A DNA stretch of 5,595 nt from the NCBI GenBank assembly GCA_913062665.1, contig CAJXVY010000031.1, positions 1 to 5,595 of the forward strand. Direction: 5' to 3'. Each line of letters starts with the position of its first letter. Position 1 is the stretch's first letter. This document shows positions 1 to 5,595 of this stretch, one piece after another. The DNA comes from an uncultured Micrococcales bacterium (GTDB lineage: Bacteria; Actinomycetota; Actinomycetes; Actinomycetales; Microbacteriaceae). The notes below the pieces were generated by a model. The model was not told where the DNA came from. It did no database searches and was given only the letters and a program-made list of their open reading frames with translations. The translations under genes were made by a program, and so were the position numbers.

Positions 1-1148
1 GCAAAAATCGTTCCTGCCCCAATATTTGTTCCCTGGCCGATTACCGCATCACCCACGTAGCTCAGATGCGGAACCTTAGAACCTGGACCAATTTCAGCAT
101 TCTTGGTTTCAACAAAAGCCCCAATTTTGGCATCTTCCGAAAGCCTTGTTCCATTTCGCAAATACGCAAATGGGCCCACTGTTGAGCGATCGTCGATGGT
201 GGAGGAGGTTATGTCTGAGCTTTTTATGCTCACCTGGGAGCCAATAACTGCATCTTTGATTATTGAACCTGAGCCAATCACACTTCCGCGACCAATCGTC
301 GTTGCACCTCGAAGCTGCACATTGGGCTCCAGTACCACATCCTCTCCTAGGTTCACTGACACATCAATCCAAGTCGATTGAGGATCGACTACTGTCACAC
401 CACTGAGCTGCCAGGCCCTGACAATTCTGCTATTGAGCTCCTTTGCAACCTCCGACAATTGAACTCGGTCATTTATCCCAGCAACCAACCAGTTATCGCT
501 AACTTCCATCACTCCAGCTGCCTTTGCATGCGTAATGGTGTCTGTTAGGTATTTTTCTGACTGAGCGTTTTTGGTGTCTAGCTGAATTAGAGAGCTTCTC
601 AAAAAATCTGAATCAAATACATAGACCCCAGCATTAATTCTGTTCACATCCAACTGCTCTGCACTGCAATCCTTGTGCTCAACTATTGATACTTGCTCCC
701 CTTGAATAATCACCCGCCCATAACCAGTTGGGTCAGAGACTGTTGCGGTCAGCAATGACACGGGGTTTTTCGAACCCAGGTGATTATCAATCAGAACATT
801 CAGTGTCTGCACATCCATAAGCGGAACATCACCGCTGAGAACCACAACAGCTCCTTCAAACCCATCAAGGGCATCCATTGCTGATTGGACAGCTGAGCCG
901 GTTCCGGGGATATCCGACTGGGTAACAAATTCAATATCGTCTGCCAGGCCAGTTAGGGCTTTTTCAATCTCGTCCTGCTGGTGTTTGAGGACAGTTATGA
1001 GGCGTCCCGGTTTCAATGCTCGGGCAGTTGCTAAAACATGTTCAATAAGCGATAAACCTGCAAGCGGGTGAAGAACTTTTGCACTCGAGGATTTCATTCG
1101 GGTCCCAGACCCAGCAGCCAGCACCACAACGGCTAAATGCTCATTCAT
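1..1148 (-). CDS. glmU: Bifunctional GlmU: N-acetylglucosamine-1-phosphate uridyltransferase / glucosamine-1-phosphate acetyltransferase (3' end missing)
   Basis: GlmU acetylates glucosamine-1-phosphate with acetyl-CoA and then transfers UMP from UTP, giving cytoplasmic UDP-GlcNAc for peptidoglycan. I read 382 codons from the ATG at 1148 with no stop before the window edge. E. coli GlmU has 456 residues, so roughly 75-110 are missing. The N-terminal pyrophosphorylase domain shows LAAGSGTRM (10-18), K24, Q77, SGDVPL with the Mg-binding D107, GYGR (142-145), VEHKD with E157, N172 and the second Mg ligand N226. From about 263 a left-handed beta-helix of hexapeptide repeats begins. R331, K349, H361 (catalytic base), Y364 and N375 match the E. 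coli acetyltransferase site at a constant offset of two. The window stops one residue before the expected NYDG motif. Two small departures from the usual motifs are Ala before K24 instead of Pro, and GTGSA instead of GTGHA at 82-86. The start is supported by a strong ribosome binding site. tRNA-Gln lies just upstream on the same strand. Confidence 0.96.
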   Translation of the reverse strand, partial: MNEHLAVVVLAAGSGTRMKSSSAKVLHPLAGLSLIEHVLATARALKPGRLITVLKHQQDEIEKALTGLADDIEFVTQSDIPGTGSAVQSAMDALDGFEGAVVVLSGDVPLMDVQTLNVLIDNHLGSKNPVSLLTATVSDPTGYGRVIIQGEQVSIVEHKDCSAEQLDVNRINAGVYVFDSDFLRSSLIQLDTKNAQSEKYLTDTITHAKAAGVMEVSDNWLVAGINDRVQLSEVAKELNSRIVRAWQLSGVTVVDPQSTWIDVSVNLGEDVVLEPNVQLRGATTIGRGSVIGSGSIIKDAVIGSQVSIKSSDITSSTIDDRSTVGPFAYLRNGTRLSEDAKIGAFVETKNAEIGPGSKVPHLSYVGDAVIGQGTNIGAGTIF

Positions 1149-1152
1149 AGAA

Positions 1153-1158
1153 CTCCTC
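1153..1158 (-). promoter_or_regulatory. Ribosome binding site of glmU
   Basis: On the minus strand GAGGAG stands four bases before the ATG at 1148. It is the best Shine-Dalgarno match in the window and decides the glmU start over a second, out-of-frame ATG at 1144. It begins only 12 bases after the mature 3' end of the tRNA, so the whole glmU leader after tRNA removal would be about 22 bases. Confidence 0.8.
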
Positions 1159-1170
1159 GTGGTCCAGCCG

Positions 1171-1242
1171 CTCCGCCCCTAGGATTCGAACCTAGACCTA
1201 ACGCCTCCAAAGAGCGCCGTGCTGCCATTACACTAGAGCGGA
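1171..1242 (-). tRNA. tRNA-Gln, anticodon UUG
   Basis: A 72-base cloverleaf folds completely by hand. The acceptor stem is TCCGCTC/GGGCGGA (7 pairs, one U-G). The D stem is GTGT/GCAC with one wobble pair, and GG is in the D loop. The anticodon stem is GCGCT/GGCGT with wobbles at both ends. The loop CTTTGGA places UUG at 1210-1208. A five-base variable region and the T stem CTAGG/CCTAG with loop TTCGAAT follow. The first pair is U1-A72 and the discriminator is G73, both typical of tRNA-Gln. U1-A72 is a known identity element for GatCAB, which makes Gln-tRNA(Gln) by amidation in bacteria lacking GlnRS, as most Actinobacteria do. CCA is not encoded (CGG follows G73), so it must be added after transcription. 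There is no terminator before glmU, 22 bases downstream. Confidence 0.97.
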
Positions 1243-1243
1243 T

Positions 1244-1257
1244 CGGGATAGCTCCCG
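1244..1257 (-). other. Small hairpin in the tRNA-Gln 5' leader
   Basis: On the minus strand CGGGA and TCCCG form a perfect five-pair stem closed by a GCTA loop. The stem ends one base before the mature tRNA 5' end at 1242. No T run follows, so it is not a terminator. It may act in precursor folding or RNase P recognition, or be chance. The pairing is seen directly; any function is inference. Confidence 0.4.
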
Positions 1258-1272
1258 CGAACAGTTTGCCAG

Positions 1273-1301
1273 AAAAAACCCTCATATTCTCACTCTGAGA
1301 G
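1273..1301 (-). terminator. Weak candidate rho-independent terminator at the end of the ABC-F gene
   Basis: On the minus strand CTCTCA (1301-1296) pairs with TGAGGG (1284-1279) in six pairs including one G-U. The loop is 11 bases, and six T residues (1278-1273) follow directly. It overlaps the last codons and stop of the ABC-F gene and precedes tRNA-Gln by about 30 bases. The stem is short and the loop long, so termination would be partial at best. An alternative hairpin, TCTCA-GAG-TGAGA (1300-1288), uses the same 5' arm and would exclude it. Confidence 0.35.
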
Positions 1302-3053
1302 CTTTTCGGAGACAATCAGCCACTGATCCTCAAGGTCCGCCAGCTGCTGCTGAAGCTCACCAAGCTCTTTTCCCATTTCACTCAGCCGCAGATAGTCATC
1401 AACTTCAAGCAGAGCCATATCCTGCTTTTTTGATTCAATTTGATGATTCAGTTTCTCGATTTGCCGGTTCACTCTCGCCTGTTCTTTTTCAAGATTCCTG
1501 CGCTCAGCTCCGGTCAAACCATGGGTAACCGGTTCAGGTTTCTTTGATGCTGGAGGTTCTGTATTGGCCCTGAGTTTTAGGTACTGATCAACACCTCCGG
1601 GCAGATGACGAAGATCCCCATCCCCCAAAATCGCATACTGATTATCGGTAACCCGCTCCAAGAGATACCTGTCGTGACTGATGACAATCAAGGTCCCCGG
1701 CCATGAGTCAAGCAAATCCTCCATAGCTGCCAACATGTCAGTATCGAGATCGTTGGTTGGCTCGTCCATGATCAAAACATTGGGCTCTCTGAATAAAAGC
1801 CGCATAAGCTGCAGTCTTCTTTTCTGACCCCCTGATAAATCCCCAACAGGAGCCTGGAGTTGCTGTTGCGAAAAACCCAGCTGTTCTAGCAGTTGTCCCG
1901 GAGAGAACTCTTTTTTACCAACTGCAAAAGTTGCTTTCTCTCGACTGATGATTGAGTAAATCCGCTCATCTACCAATTCATCAAGTTCGTGAAGGTTTTG
2001 GCTCAAAACCGCAAGGTTTACAGTTTTGCCAAGTTTTATTCGACCTTGCTCAGGCTCTAATTCACCTGTAATGAGCTTTGTGAAGGTGGTTTTTCCTGAT
2101 CCGTTTGCTCCAAGCAGGCCAATTCGATCCGCTGGGCCGAGAATAAAGTCGACATTTTCAAAAATGCCTTTATAGCCAAGCCCTTCAATCTCGATTACGT
2201 CCTTACCCAATCTGCTGGTTGCCAGTTTTTTCAGCTCCAGCTGATCCCTTGGTGGTGGTTCATTGGCAATCAGTTCGTTTGCGGCATCGATTCTGAACTT
2301 AGGCTTGCTGGTTCTTGCGGGAGCACCTCTTCTAAGCCATGCAAGTTCTTTGCGCAGCAAATTTTGACGCCTTGATTCGGCAGCGGCCGCCTGCCGGTCT
2401 CGCTCAGCTCGCTGCAGGATATAGGCGGCATAGCCACCCTCGAAACTATCCAACCCTCCCGGATGAACTTCCCAGGTTTGAGTGCAAACCTCATCCAGAA
2501 ACCAACGGTCATGGGTTACCACCAGTAACCCACCCTGGTTTTTACTCCAACGGTTTTTCAGATGCCGGCTAAGCCAATAAACGGCATCAATATCAAGGTG
2601 GTTGGTTGGCTCATCCAGCATCAGCACATCCCAGTCGCCAACGAGCAATCTTGCTAGATTGACCCTTCTTCGCTGACCTCCGGATAGACGATTCATGCTG
2701 GATTGAAAGTCAATGTCTGAGATCAATCCGTCAATGACATCACGAACCTTTGGGTCGCTTGCCCATTCATGTTCGGCCATTTCACCTATCACCACGTCCT
2801 GTACTGATGATTCTGAGTAAATGTCATCCTGCTGGTCCATGAAGCCAATTCGAGTATTGCCTCTAACCGTTACCTGTCCGCTATCAGGCTTCAGCTTGCC
2901 TGCAAGAATTGAGAGCAGAGTGGATTTTCCGTCACCGTTTCTGCCGACAATGCCAATTCGATCCCCCGCTGCAATGCCAACCGTTAGATCTTCAAAAAGT
3001 GTTTTTGTTGGGTAATCCAGAGAGATATTTTCAGCACCAATCAGGTGACTCAT
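1290..3053 (-). CDS. ABC-F family ATPase, Uup-like (ribosome-associated, not a transporter)
   Basis: This 587-residue soluble protein carries two ATP-binding cassettes and no membrane segment. Cassette 1 has Walker A GRNGDGKST (37-45), signature LSGGQ (123-127), Walker B ending LDEPTNHLD with catalytic E148, and switch H181. Cassette 2 has GANGSGKTT (315-323), LSGGQ (406-410), MDEPTNDLD with E431, and H460. Both sites look active. The linker (about 213-280) contains ELAWLRRGAPAR, a segment typical of Uup-type proteins, and residues about 515-587 form a charged, heptad-like coiled coil as in the Uup C-terminal domain. ABC-F proteins bind the ribosomal E site and act on stalled or misfolded states. 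Uup itself is also linked to transposon excision and ribosome assembly. The ATG overlaps the ispE stop as ATGA, and GAGG eight bases upstream is its likely ribosome binding site. It is the last gene of the tatD-rsmA-ispE operon. The exact subfamily is uncertain; a resistance-type ABC-F is less likely given this housekeeping context. Confidence 0.92.
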   Translation of the reverse strand: MSHLIGAENISLDYPTKTLFEDLTVGIAAGDRIGIVGRNGDGKSTLLSILAGKLKPDSGQVTVRGNTRIGFMDQQDDIYSESSVQDVVIGEMAEHEWASDPKVRDVIDGLISDIDFQSSMNRLSGGQRRRVNLARLLVGDWDVLMLDEPTNHLDIDAVYWLSRHLKNRWSKNQGGLLVVTHDRWFLDEVCTQTWEVHPGGLDSFEGGYAAYILQRAERDRQAAAAESRRQNLLRKELAWLRRGAPARTSKPKFRIDAANELIANEPPPRDQLELKKLATSRLGKDVIEIEGLGYKGIFENVDFILGPADRIGLLGANGSGKTTFTKLITGELEPEQGRIKLGKTVNLAVLSQNLHELDELVDERIYSIISREKATFAVGKKEFSPGQLLEQLGFSQQQLQAPVGDLSGGQKRRLQLMRLLFREPNVLIMDEPTNDLDTDMLAAMEDLLDSWPGTLIVISHDRYLLERVTDNQYAILGDGDLRHLPGGVDQYLKLRANTEPPASKKPEPVTHGLTGAERRNLEKEQARVNRQIEKLNHQIESKKQDMALLEVDDYLRLSEMGKELGELQQQLADLEDQWLIVSEKLSE

Positions 3054-3904
3054 ACCTCTAGCCTCGCTCCTGGTTGGTTTCCGGAGGTAAGTACCCAGCT
3101 AAATTCACTCTCCTGCAAAGAGCTGATCAAGGTTGCGTCAGGTTCGAAAAAATAAACACTTGGACCGCTTCCACTTATATTGCCACCGAGTTCAATAAGC
3201 TCCTGCAACGAAGGCATCAACTCCAATGCTGGGACAGCTAAATCATTTTGCCCAAGTTGGGTAGGTTTTTCACCCAATCGCAAGTCATCATAAAAATCAC
3301 TCCCCGGCAACCTGAGCTGTATTTCCTCTTCCTCTGCTCGGATTTGATCCAATAAGCCAAAAGATTCTTTGGTTGATATTCCTTGGTTTGGGTAGGCGAT
3401 TAAGAACTCAACTTCTGCAGAATCAATGGGTTCCAATTCTGTTCCGCTGCCAGAGCCAATTGCAGTCCCACCAAGAAGAGAAAAAGGAACGTCCGCGCCG
3501 AGTTCGGCAGCTATTGCAAAAAGATCGCTCTCTGTCTGAAAAAGTTCCTGCAGAGCGATCAGCGTGGCTGCCGCATCAGCACTCCCGCCTGCCAAACCCG
3601 CTGCCACTGGAATGTGTTTTTGAATTTCGATTGCCAGCGGAGTTGAATCAATTTCATTGTGCTCGAAAAAAGCTCTTGCTGCCCTAAAGCAAATGTTGGT
3701 CTGGTCTCTGGGAACAGCGTCAAGCTGCTCGTCTGAGAGGCTTCCGGTGATTTTCAAGGAATCGGCCTCAGCAACAGCCACTTTTACGAAGTCTCGGATG
3801 CCGATGGCCTGATAGATGCTGTATACATCGTGATAGCCATCATCTCTGGCTCTTCCAACCGAAAAAAACAGGTTTAGTTTTCCCGGCGCACTGGCAGAAA
3901 TCAT
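3050..3904 (-). CDS. ispE: 4-diphosphocytidyl-2-C-methyl-D-erythritol kinase
   Basis: IspE phosphorylates the 2-hydroxyl of 4-diphosphocytidyl-2-C-methylerythritol with ATP, a middle step of the cytoplasmic MEP pathway to isopentenyl diphosphate. The 284-residue protein is a GHMP kinase of normal length. It shows the substrate loop APGKLNLFF with catalytic K9 and N11, DGYH (22-25), the glycine-rich ATP loop GLAGGSADAAA (103-113), GADVPF with the catalytic base D138, and a C-terminal GSGPS motif (245-249). K9 and D138 correspond to K10 and D141 of E. coli IspE. An acidic stretch EEEE at 191-194 looks like a variable surface loop. The start ATG overlaps the rsmA stop by four bases (ATGA), and its own stop overlaps the ABC-F start the same way, so translation is probably coupled on both sides. 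The only recognisable ribosome binding element is a weak AGG about eight bases upstream inside rsmA. Confidence 0.97.
   Translation of the reverse strand: MISASAPGKLNLFFSVGRARDDGYHDVYSIYQAIGIRDFVKVAVAEADSLKITGSLSDEQLDAVPRDQTNICFRAARAFFEHNEIDSTPLAIEIQKHIPVAAGLAGGSADAAATLIALQELFQTESDLFAIAAELGADVPFSLLGGTAIGSGSGTELEPIDSAEVEFLIAYPNQGISTKESFGLLDQIRAEEEEIQLRLPGSDFYDDLRLGEKPTQLGQNDLAVPALELMPSLQELIELGGNISGSGPSVYFFEPDATLISSLQESEFSWVLTSGNQPGARLEV
3062..3065 (-). promoter_or_regulatory. Probable ribosome binding site of the ABC-F gene, inside ispE
   Basis: On the minus strand GAGG lies eight bases before the ATG at 3053, inside the last codons of ispE. A second GAGG one base before the ATG is too close to work, and a GGAG further upstream is too distant. 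Because the start overlaps the ispE stop, this site probably assists ribosomes reinitiating from ispE. Confidence 0.5.
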
Positions 3905-4713
3905 CTTTCAAGCCTAGCGAGATTTCTAAATTCATCTATCCCTAGCTGTTCGGGTCTTGCATTGTGGTCAATCCCCACCTTCTGCAACGCATCAGCTACC
4001 GGATAACTAAAGCTTGATTTCAGTGAGGCGGCCAGGGTCTTTCTCCTGGTTGAAAAAGACCTGTCCACCAGTTCAAAAACCCTTGCTCGGTCACCATTGG
4101 TTTCCACTCTTTCAAAATAAACCAATTCACTATCGACATTTGGGGCAGGCCAGAAAATCTGTCGGGATACACCCCCGGCCAATTTCGCTTTTGCCCACCA
4201 AGCGAGTTTCAAACTTGGGATGCCATACTCCTCGCTGCCCGGCCCTGCGACAAGCCTCCTTGCAACCTCCGACTGCACAAGCACCAAGCCTTTGTTGATG
4301 CTTGGAAAGCGCTCAAGAAAATGAAGTAGTACCGGCACAGAAATGTTGTAGGGAAGGTTTGCAACCAGTGCTTGGCAGTCCGGCAGGGAGTCAAGTTTTA
4401 GAGCGTCTGTATTGATTACCTCTAGGTTTTTCCCCGAGGTGTGTTTTGCAACTGTCTCAGGAAGTGCAGCTGCAAGTCTTTGGTCAATTTCAACAGCAAC
4501 TACGGTGTCAACCTTTTCGAAAAGGCCCAATGTCAGCGAACCCAGTCCCGGTCCAATTTCAACAACTGTTTCATCCCCGGAAAGGTTTGCCTTGCTGACA
4601 ATTTTTCTGATTGTGTTTGGGTCAATCACAAAATTCTGACCTAGCTTCTTGGTTGGATGAATATCCATTTTTTCGGCCAATTGCCGAATCTCAGCTGCTC
4701 CTAAAAGGCTCAC
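3901..4713 (-). CDS. rsmA: 16S rRNA (adenine1518-N6/adenine1519-N6)-dimethyltransferase RsmA (KsgA)
   Basis: RsmA uses S-adenosylmethionine to dimethylate two neighbouring adenosines in helix 45 of 16S rRNA late in 30S assembly; loss of the enzyme gives kasugamycin resistance. The 270-residue protein has the family hallmarks in order: KKLGQNF (22-28), SAM motif I EIGPGLGSLT (52-61), the acidic ribose-binding VEID (E75), D103, the catalytic NLPY (119-122), VQSEVA (146-151) and the C-terminal STRRKTL (221-227). The start is GTG at 4713, directly after the tatD stop (TAGGTG). I prefer it to the internal ATG at codon 16 because residues 3-10 (LLGAAEIR) match the usual N terminus of actinobacterial RsmA. 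The only ribosome binding element is a weak GGGGTGA within the end of tatD, so reinitiation by ribosomes leaving tatD is likely. The stop overlaps the ispE start. Confidence 0.97.
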   Translation of the reverse strand: MSLLGAAEIRQLAEKMDIHPTKKLGQNFVIDPNTIRKIVSKANLSGDETVVEIGPGLGSLTLGLFEKVDTVVAVEIDQRLAAALPETVAKHTSGKNLEVINTDALKLDSLPDCQALVANLPYNISVPVLLHFLERFPSINKGLVLVQSEVARRLVAGPGSEEYGIPSLKLAWWAKAKLAGGVSRQIFWPAPNVDSELVYFERVETNGDRARVFELVDRSFSTRRKTLAASLKSSFSYPVADALQKVGIDHNARPEQLGIDEFRNLARLER

Positions 4714-5586
4714 CTAGTCACCCCAGGATCCATAAACACTGAGGGTATTGGTATTGAACTGCTGTGCAAGCTCCACTGGCTCAATTGATGACAGCTCAGA
4801 AAGGAATCGAAGAGTGTGAGGAACCAAATATGGAGCATTCGGTCTTCCCCGAATCGGTTCAGGGGATAAAAAAGGAGCATCGGTCTCGATAAGCCTTAGG
4901 GAGCTATCCGCAATCAAAAATGATTCTTGAAGATGGGTGTTTTTCTTGAATGTCACATTCCCCGCAAAAGACATATACCAACCGTGTTCATTGCAGATCT
5001 TTGCAAGCTCTGCATCCCCTGAGTAACAGTGGAAAACAGTTCTTTCTGGTGCACCCACTCGCTTGAGCGTCTGCACGACATCGTTGTGAGCATCTCGATC
5101 ATGAATCTGCAGCGCGATGTTGTTTTGCTTGGCAATTTCGATATGCCACTCAAAACTTTGCTTTTGAAGTTCTAGGGGCTGCTCCCCCTCAGTTCGGAAA
5201 TAATCTAAACCGGTTTCCCCAATAGCCCTCACTCTTTCCTGGGTTGCCAACTCAGCTATTTCGCTAACCGCTTGCTCAAGGTTGCTGGAGGTTTCATACA
5301 GCGGTGCCTCGTTCGGGTGCAAAGCAACCGCAGCTAAGAGCTCTTTATGATCGCTGGCTGCCTTGGCCGACCACTTAGAGCTTTCTAGGGTTACACCGAC
5401 TTGGACCGCCCCCAGCATGCCCGAGAGTTTCATTTTTTCAATCTGCTGATCAACGCTCAGCGGATTATCACTGTCTGCAATCTCCAGGTGGGTGTGATTG
5501 TCGTAGGTGCCAACGATCAGTGGCTCAGGAATCTCTGGGTATTCCCGGGGCTTAGGTTGTTTGCGAGTCCTTATGGGATCGCTCAT
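4714..5586 (-). CDS. TatD-family metal-dependent hydrolase (probable deoxyribonuclease)
   Basis: TatD proteins are TIM-barrel, divalent-metal hydrolases of the amidohydrolase superfamily. Characterised members are 3'-5' exonucleases acting on single-stranded DNA or RNA during repair or DNA breakdown. All metal ligands are present: H31 and H33 (DNHTHLE), E124 (GETGLDY), H162 (IHDRDA), H186 (FHCYSG) and D236 (ETDAPF), followed by the typical RGRPNAPYLVP stretch (246-256). At 290 residues it is longer than E. coli TatD (about 260). The extra is a proline- and charge-rich N-terminal segment of about 25 residues, as in other Actinobacteria. The start is certain within the visible sequence: an in-frame TGA lies three codons upstream at 5595-5593, and no other start codon precedes the HxH motif. 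AGGA directly abuts the ATG, too close to serve as its ribosome binding site. The stop is immediately followed by the rsmA start. The nucleic-acid substrate in this organism is inferred from the family only. Confidence 0.94.
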   Translation of the reverse strand: MSDPIRTRKQPKPREYPEIPEPLIVGTYDNHTHLEIADSDNPLSVDQQIEKMKLSGMLGAVQVGVTLESSKWSAKAASDHKELLAAVALHPNEAPLYETSSNLEQAVSEIAELATQERVRAIGETGLDYFRTEGEQPLELQKQSFEWHIEIAKQNNIALQIHDRDAHNDVVQTLKRVGAPERTVFHCYSGDAELAKICNEHGWYMSFAGNVTFKKNTHLQESFLIADSSLRLIETDAPFLSPEPIRGRPNAPYLVPHTLRFLSELSSIEPVELAQQFNTNTLSVYGSWGD

Positions 5587-5595
5587 TCCTGCTCA

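Noticed and set aside
103..381. Plus-strand open frame of 92 codons opposite glmU
   Set aside because: It lies antisense to the strongly conserved beta-helix of GlmU and has no recognisable motif or ribosome binding site. The same holds for the other short frames opposite or inside the ABC-F, ispE, rsmA and tatD genes.
1245..1272. Possible promoter for tRNA-Gln: CTGGCA as -35 and TATCCC as -10 on the minus strand
   Set aside because: TATCCC matches only half of the -10 consensus, and the transcript would start inside the mature tRNA. I see no convincing promoter in the 47 bases before the tRNA.
1751..2616. Repeated DNA containing GTTGGTTGGCTC near 1752 and near 2600
   Set aside because: Both copies encode the Walker B segment DEPTN of the two ATP-binding cassettes. 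The similarity reflects the duplicated ABC domain, not a mobile or regulatory repeat.
1290..3053. ABC transporter ATPase or antibiotic-resistance determinant
   Set aside because: Two fused cassettes with an ABC-F linker and no membrane domain or permease gene exclude a transporter. The housekeeping operon context and Uup-type coiled coil argue against a resistance protein.
4666..4713. Internal ATG at codon 16 of rsmA as the true start
   Set aside because: The preceding residues LLGAAEIR are conserved at the N terminus of actinobacterial RsmA, so the GTG at 4713 is the better start.
1..5595. A hidden novel system such as a CRISPR array, toxin-antitoxin pair, phage remnant or insertion sequence
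   Set aside because: Nearly every base is accounted for by five conserved housekeeping genes and one tRNA. There are no direct-repeat arrays, integrase or transposase motifs, or small gene pairs in free space.

Overview
This window is an ordinary chromosomal housekeeping locus. All genes lie on the minus strand, so it reads right to left. From the right edge the order is: TatD-family metal-dependent hydrolase, rsmA (16S rRNA dimethyladenosine transferase), ispE (CDP-methylerythritol kinase of the MEP isoprenoid pathway), a Uup-like ABC-F ATPase, tRNA-Gln(UUG), and glmU. GlmU is cut by the left edge after about 382 residues. Nothing mobile, phage-like, CRISPR-like or defence-related is visible, and no stretch of 300 bases lacks a gene.

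Organism (inference): the order tatD-rsmA-ispE-ABC-F with glmU nearby is characteristic of Actinobacteria. Several protein details also fit that phylum: the N-terminal LLGAAEIR segment of RsmA, the GTIFA stretch where GlmU runs off the window, the N-terminal extension of TatD, and a tRNA-Gln with no encoded CCA. By eye the base composition is close to 50% GC, low for most Actinobacteria, and the genes are packed with 0 to 4 bases between or overlapping. This suggests a streamlined, moderate-GC lineage such as the aquatic Microbacteriaceae (Aquiluna/Rhodoluna type). The genus cannot be fixed from the window.

Right part (5586 to 1290): four genes form one compact operon. The tatD stop TAG is followed directly by the rsmA GTG start. 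The rsmA/ispE and ispE/ABC-F junctions are both ATGA overlaps, so translational coupling is likely. The operon promoter and any upstream gene (metG would be expected from other Actinobacteria) lie outside the window. A TGA three codons before the tatD start could be the end of that upstream gene.

Middle (1289 to 1149): a hairpin plus a T6 run sits at the end of the ABC-F gene. A second small hairpin abuts the tRNA 5' end. The tRNA-Gln gene follows, and the strong glmU ribosome binding site begins 12 bases after the tRNA 3' end, with no terminator between. glmU is therefore probably transcribed together with the tRNA and released by tRNA 3' processing.

Functionally, rsmA and the ABC-F protein act on the ribosome. 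ispE feeds isoprenoid synthesis, including the undecaprenyl carrier lipid, and glmU makes UDP-GlcNAc for peptidoglycan. The locus thus mixes translation quality and cell-envelope precursor functions. I found no convincing undescribed system. The most interesting features are in the regulatory layout of the 141-base ABC-F/tRNA/glmU junction.
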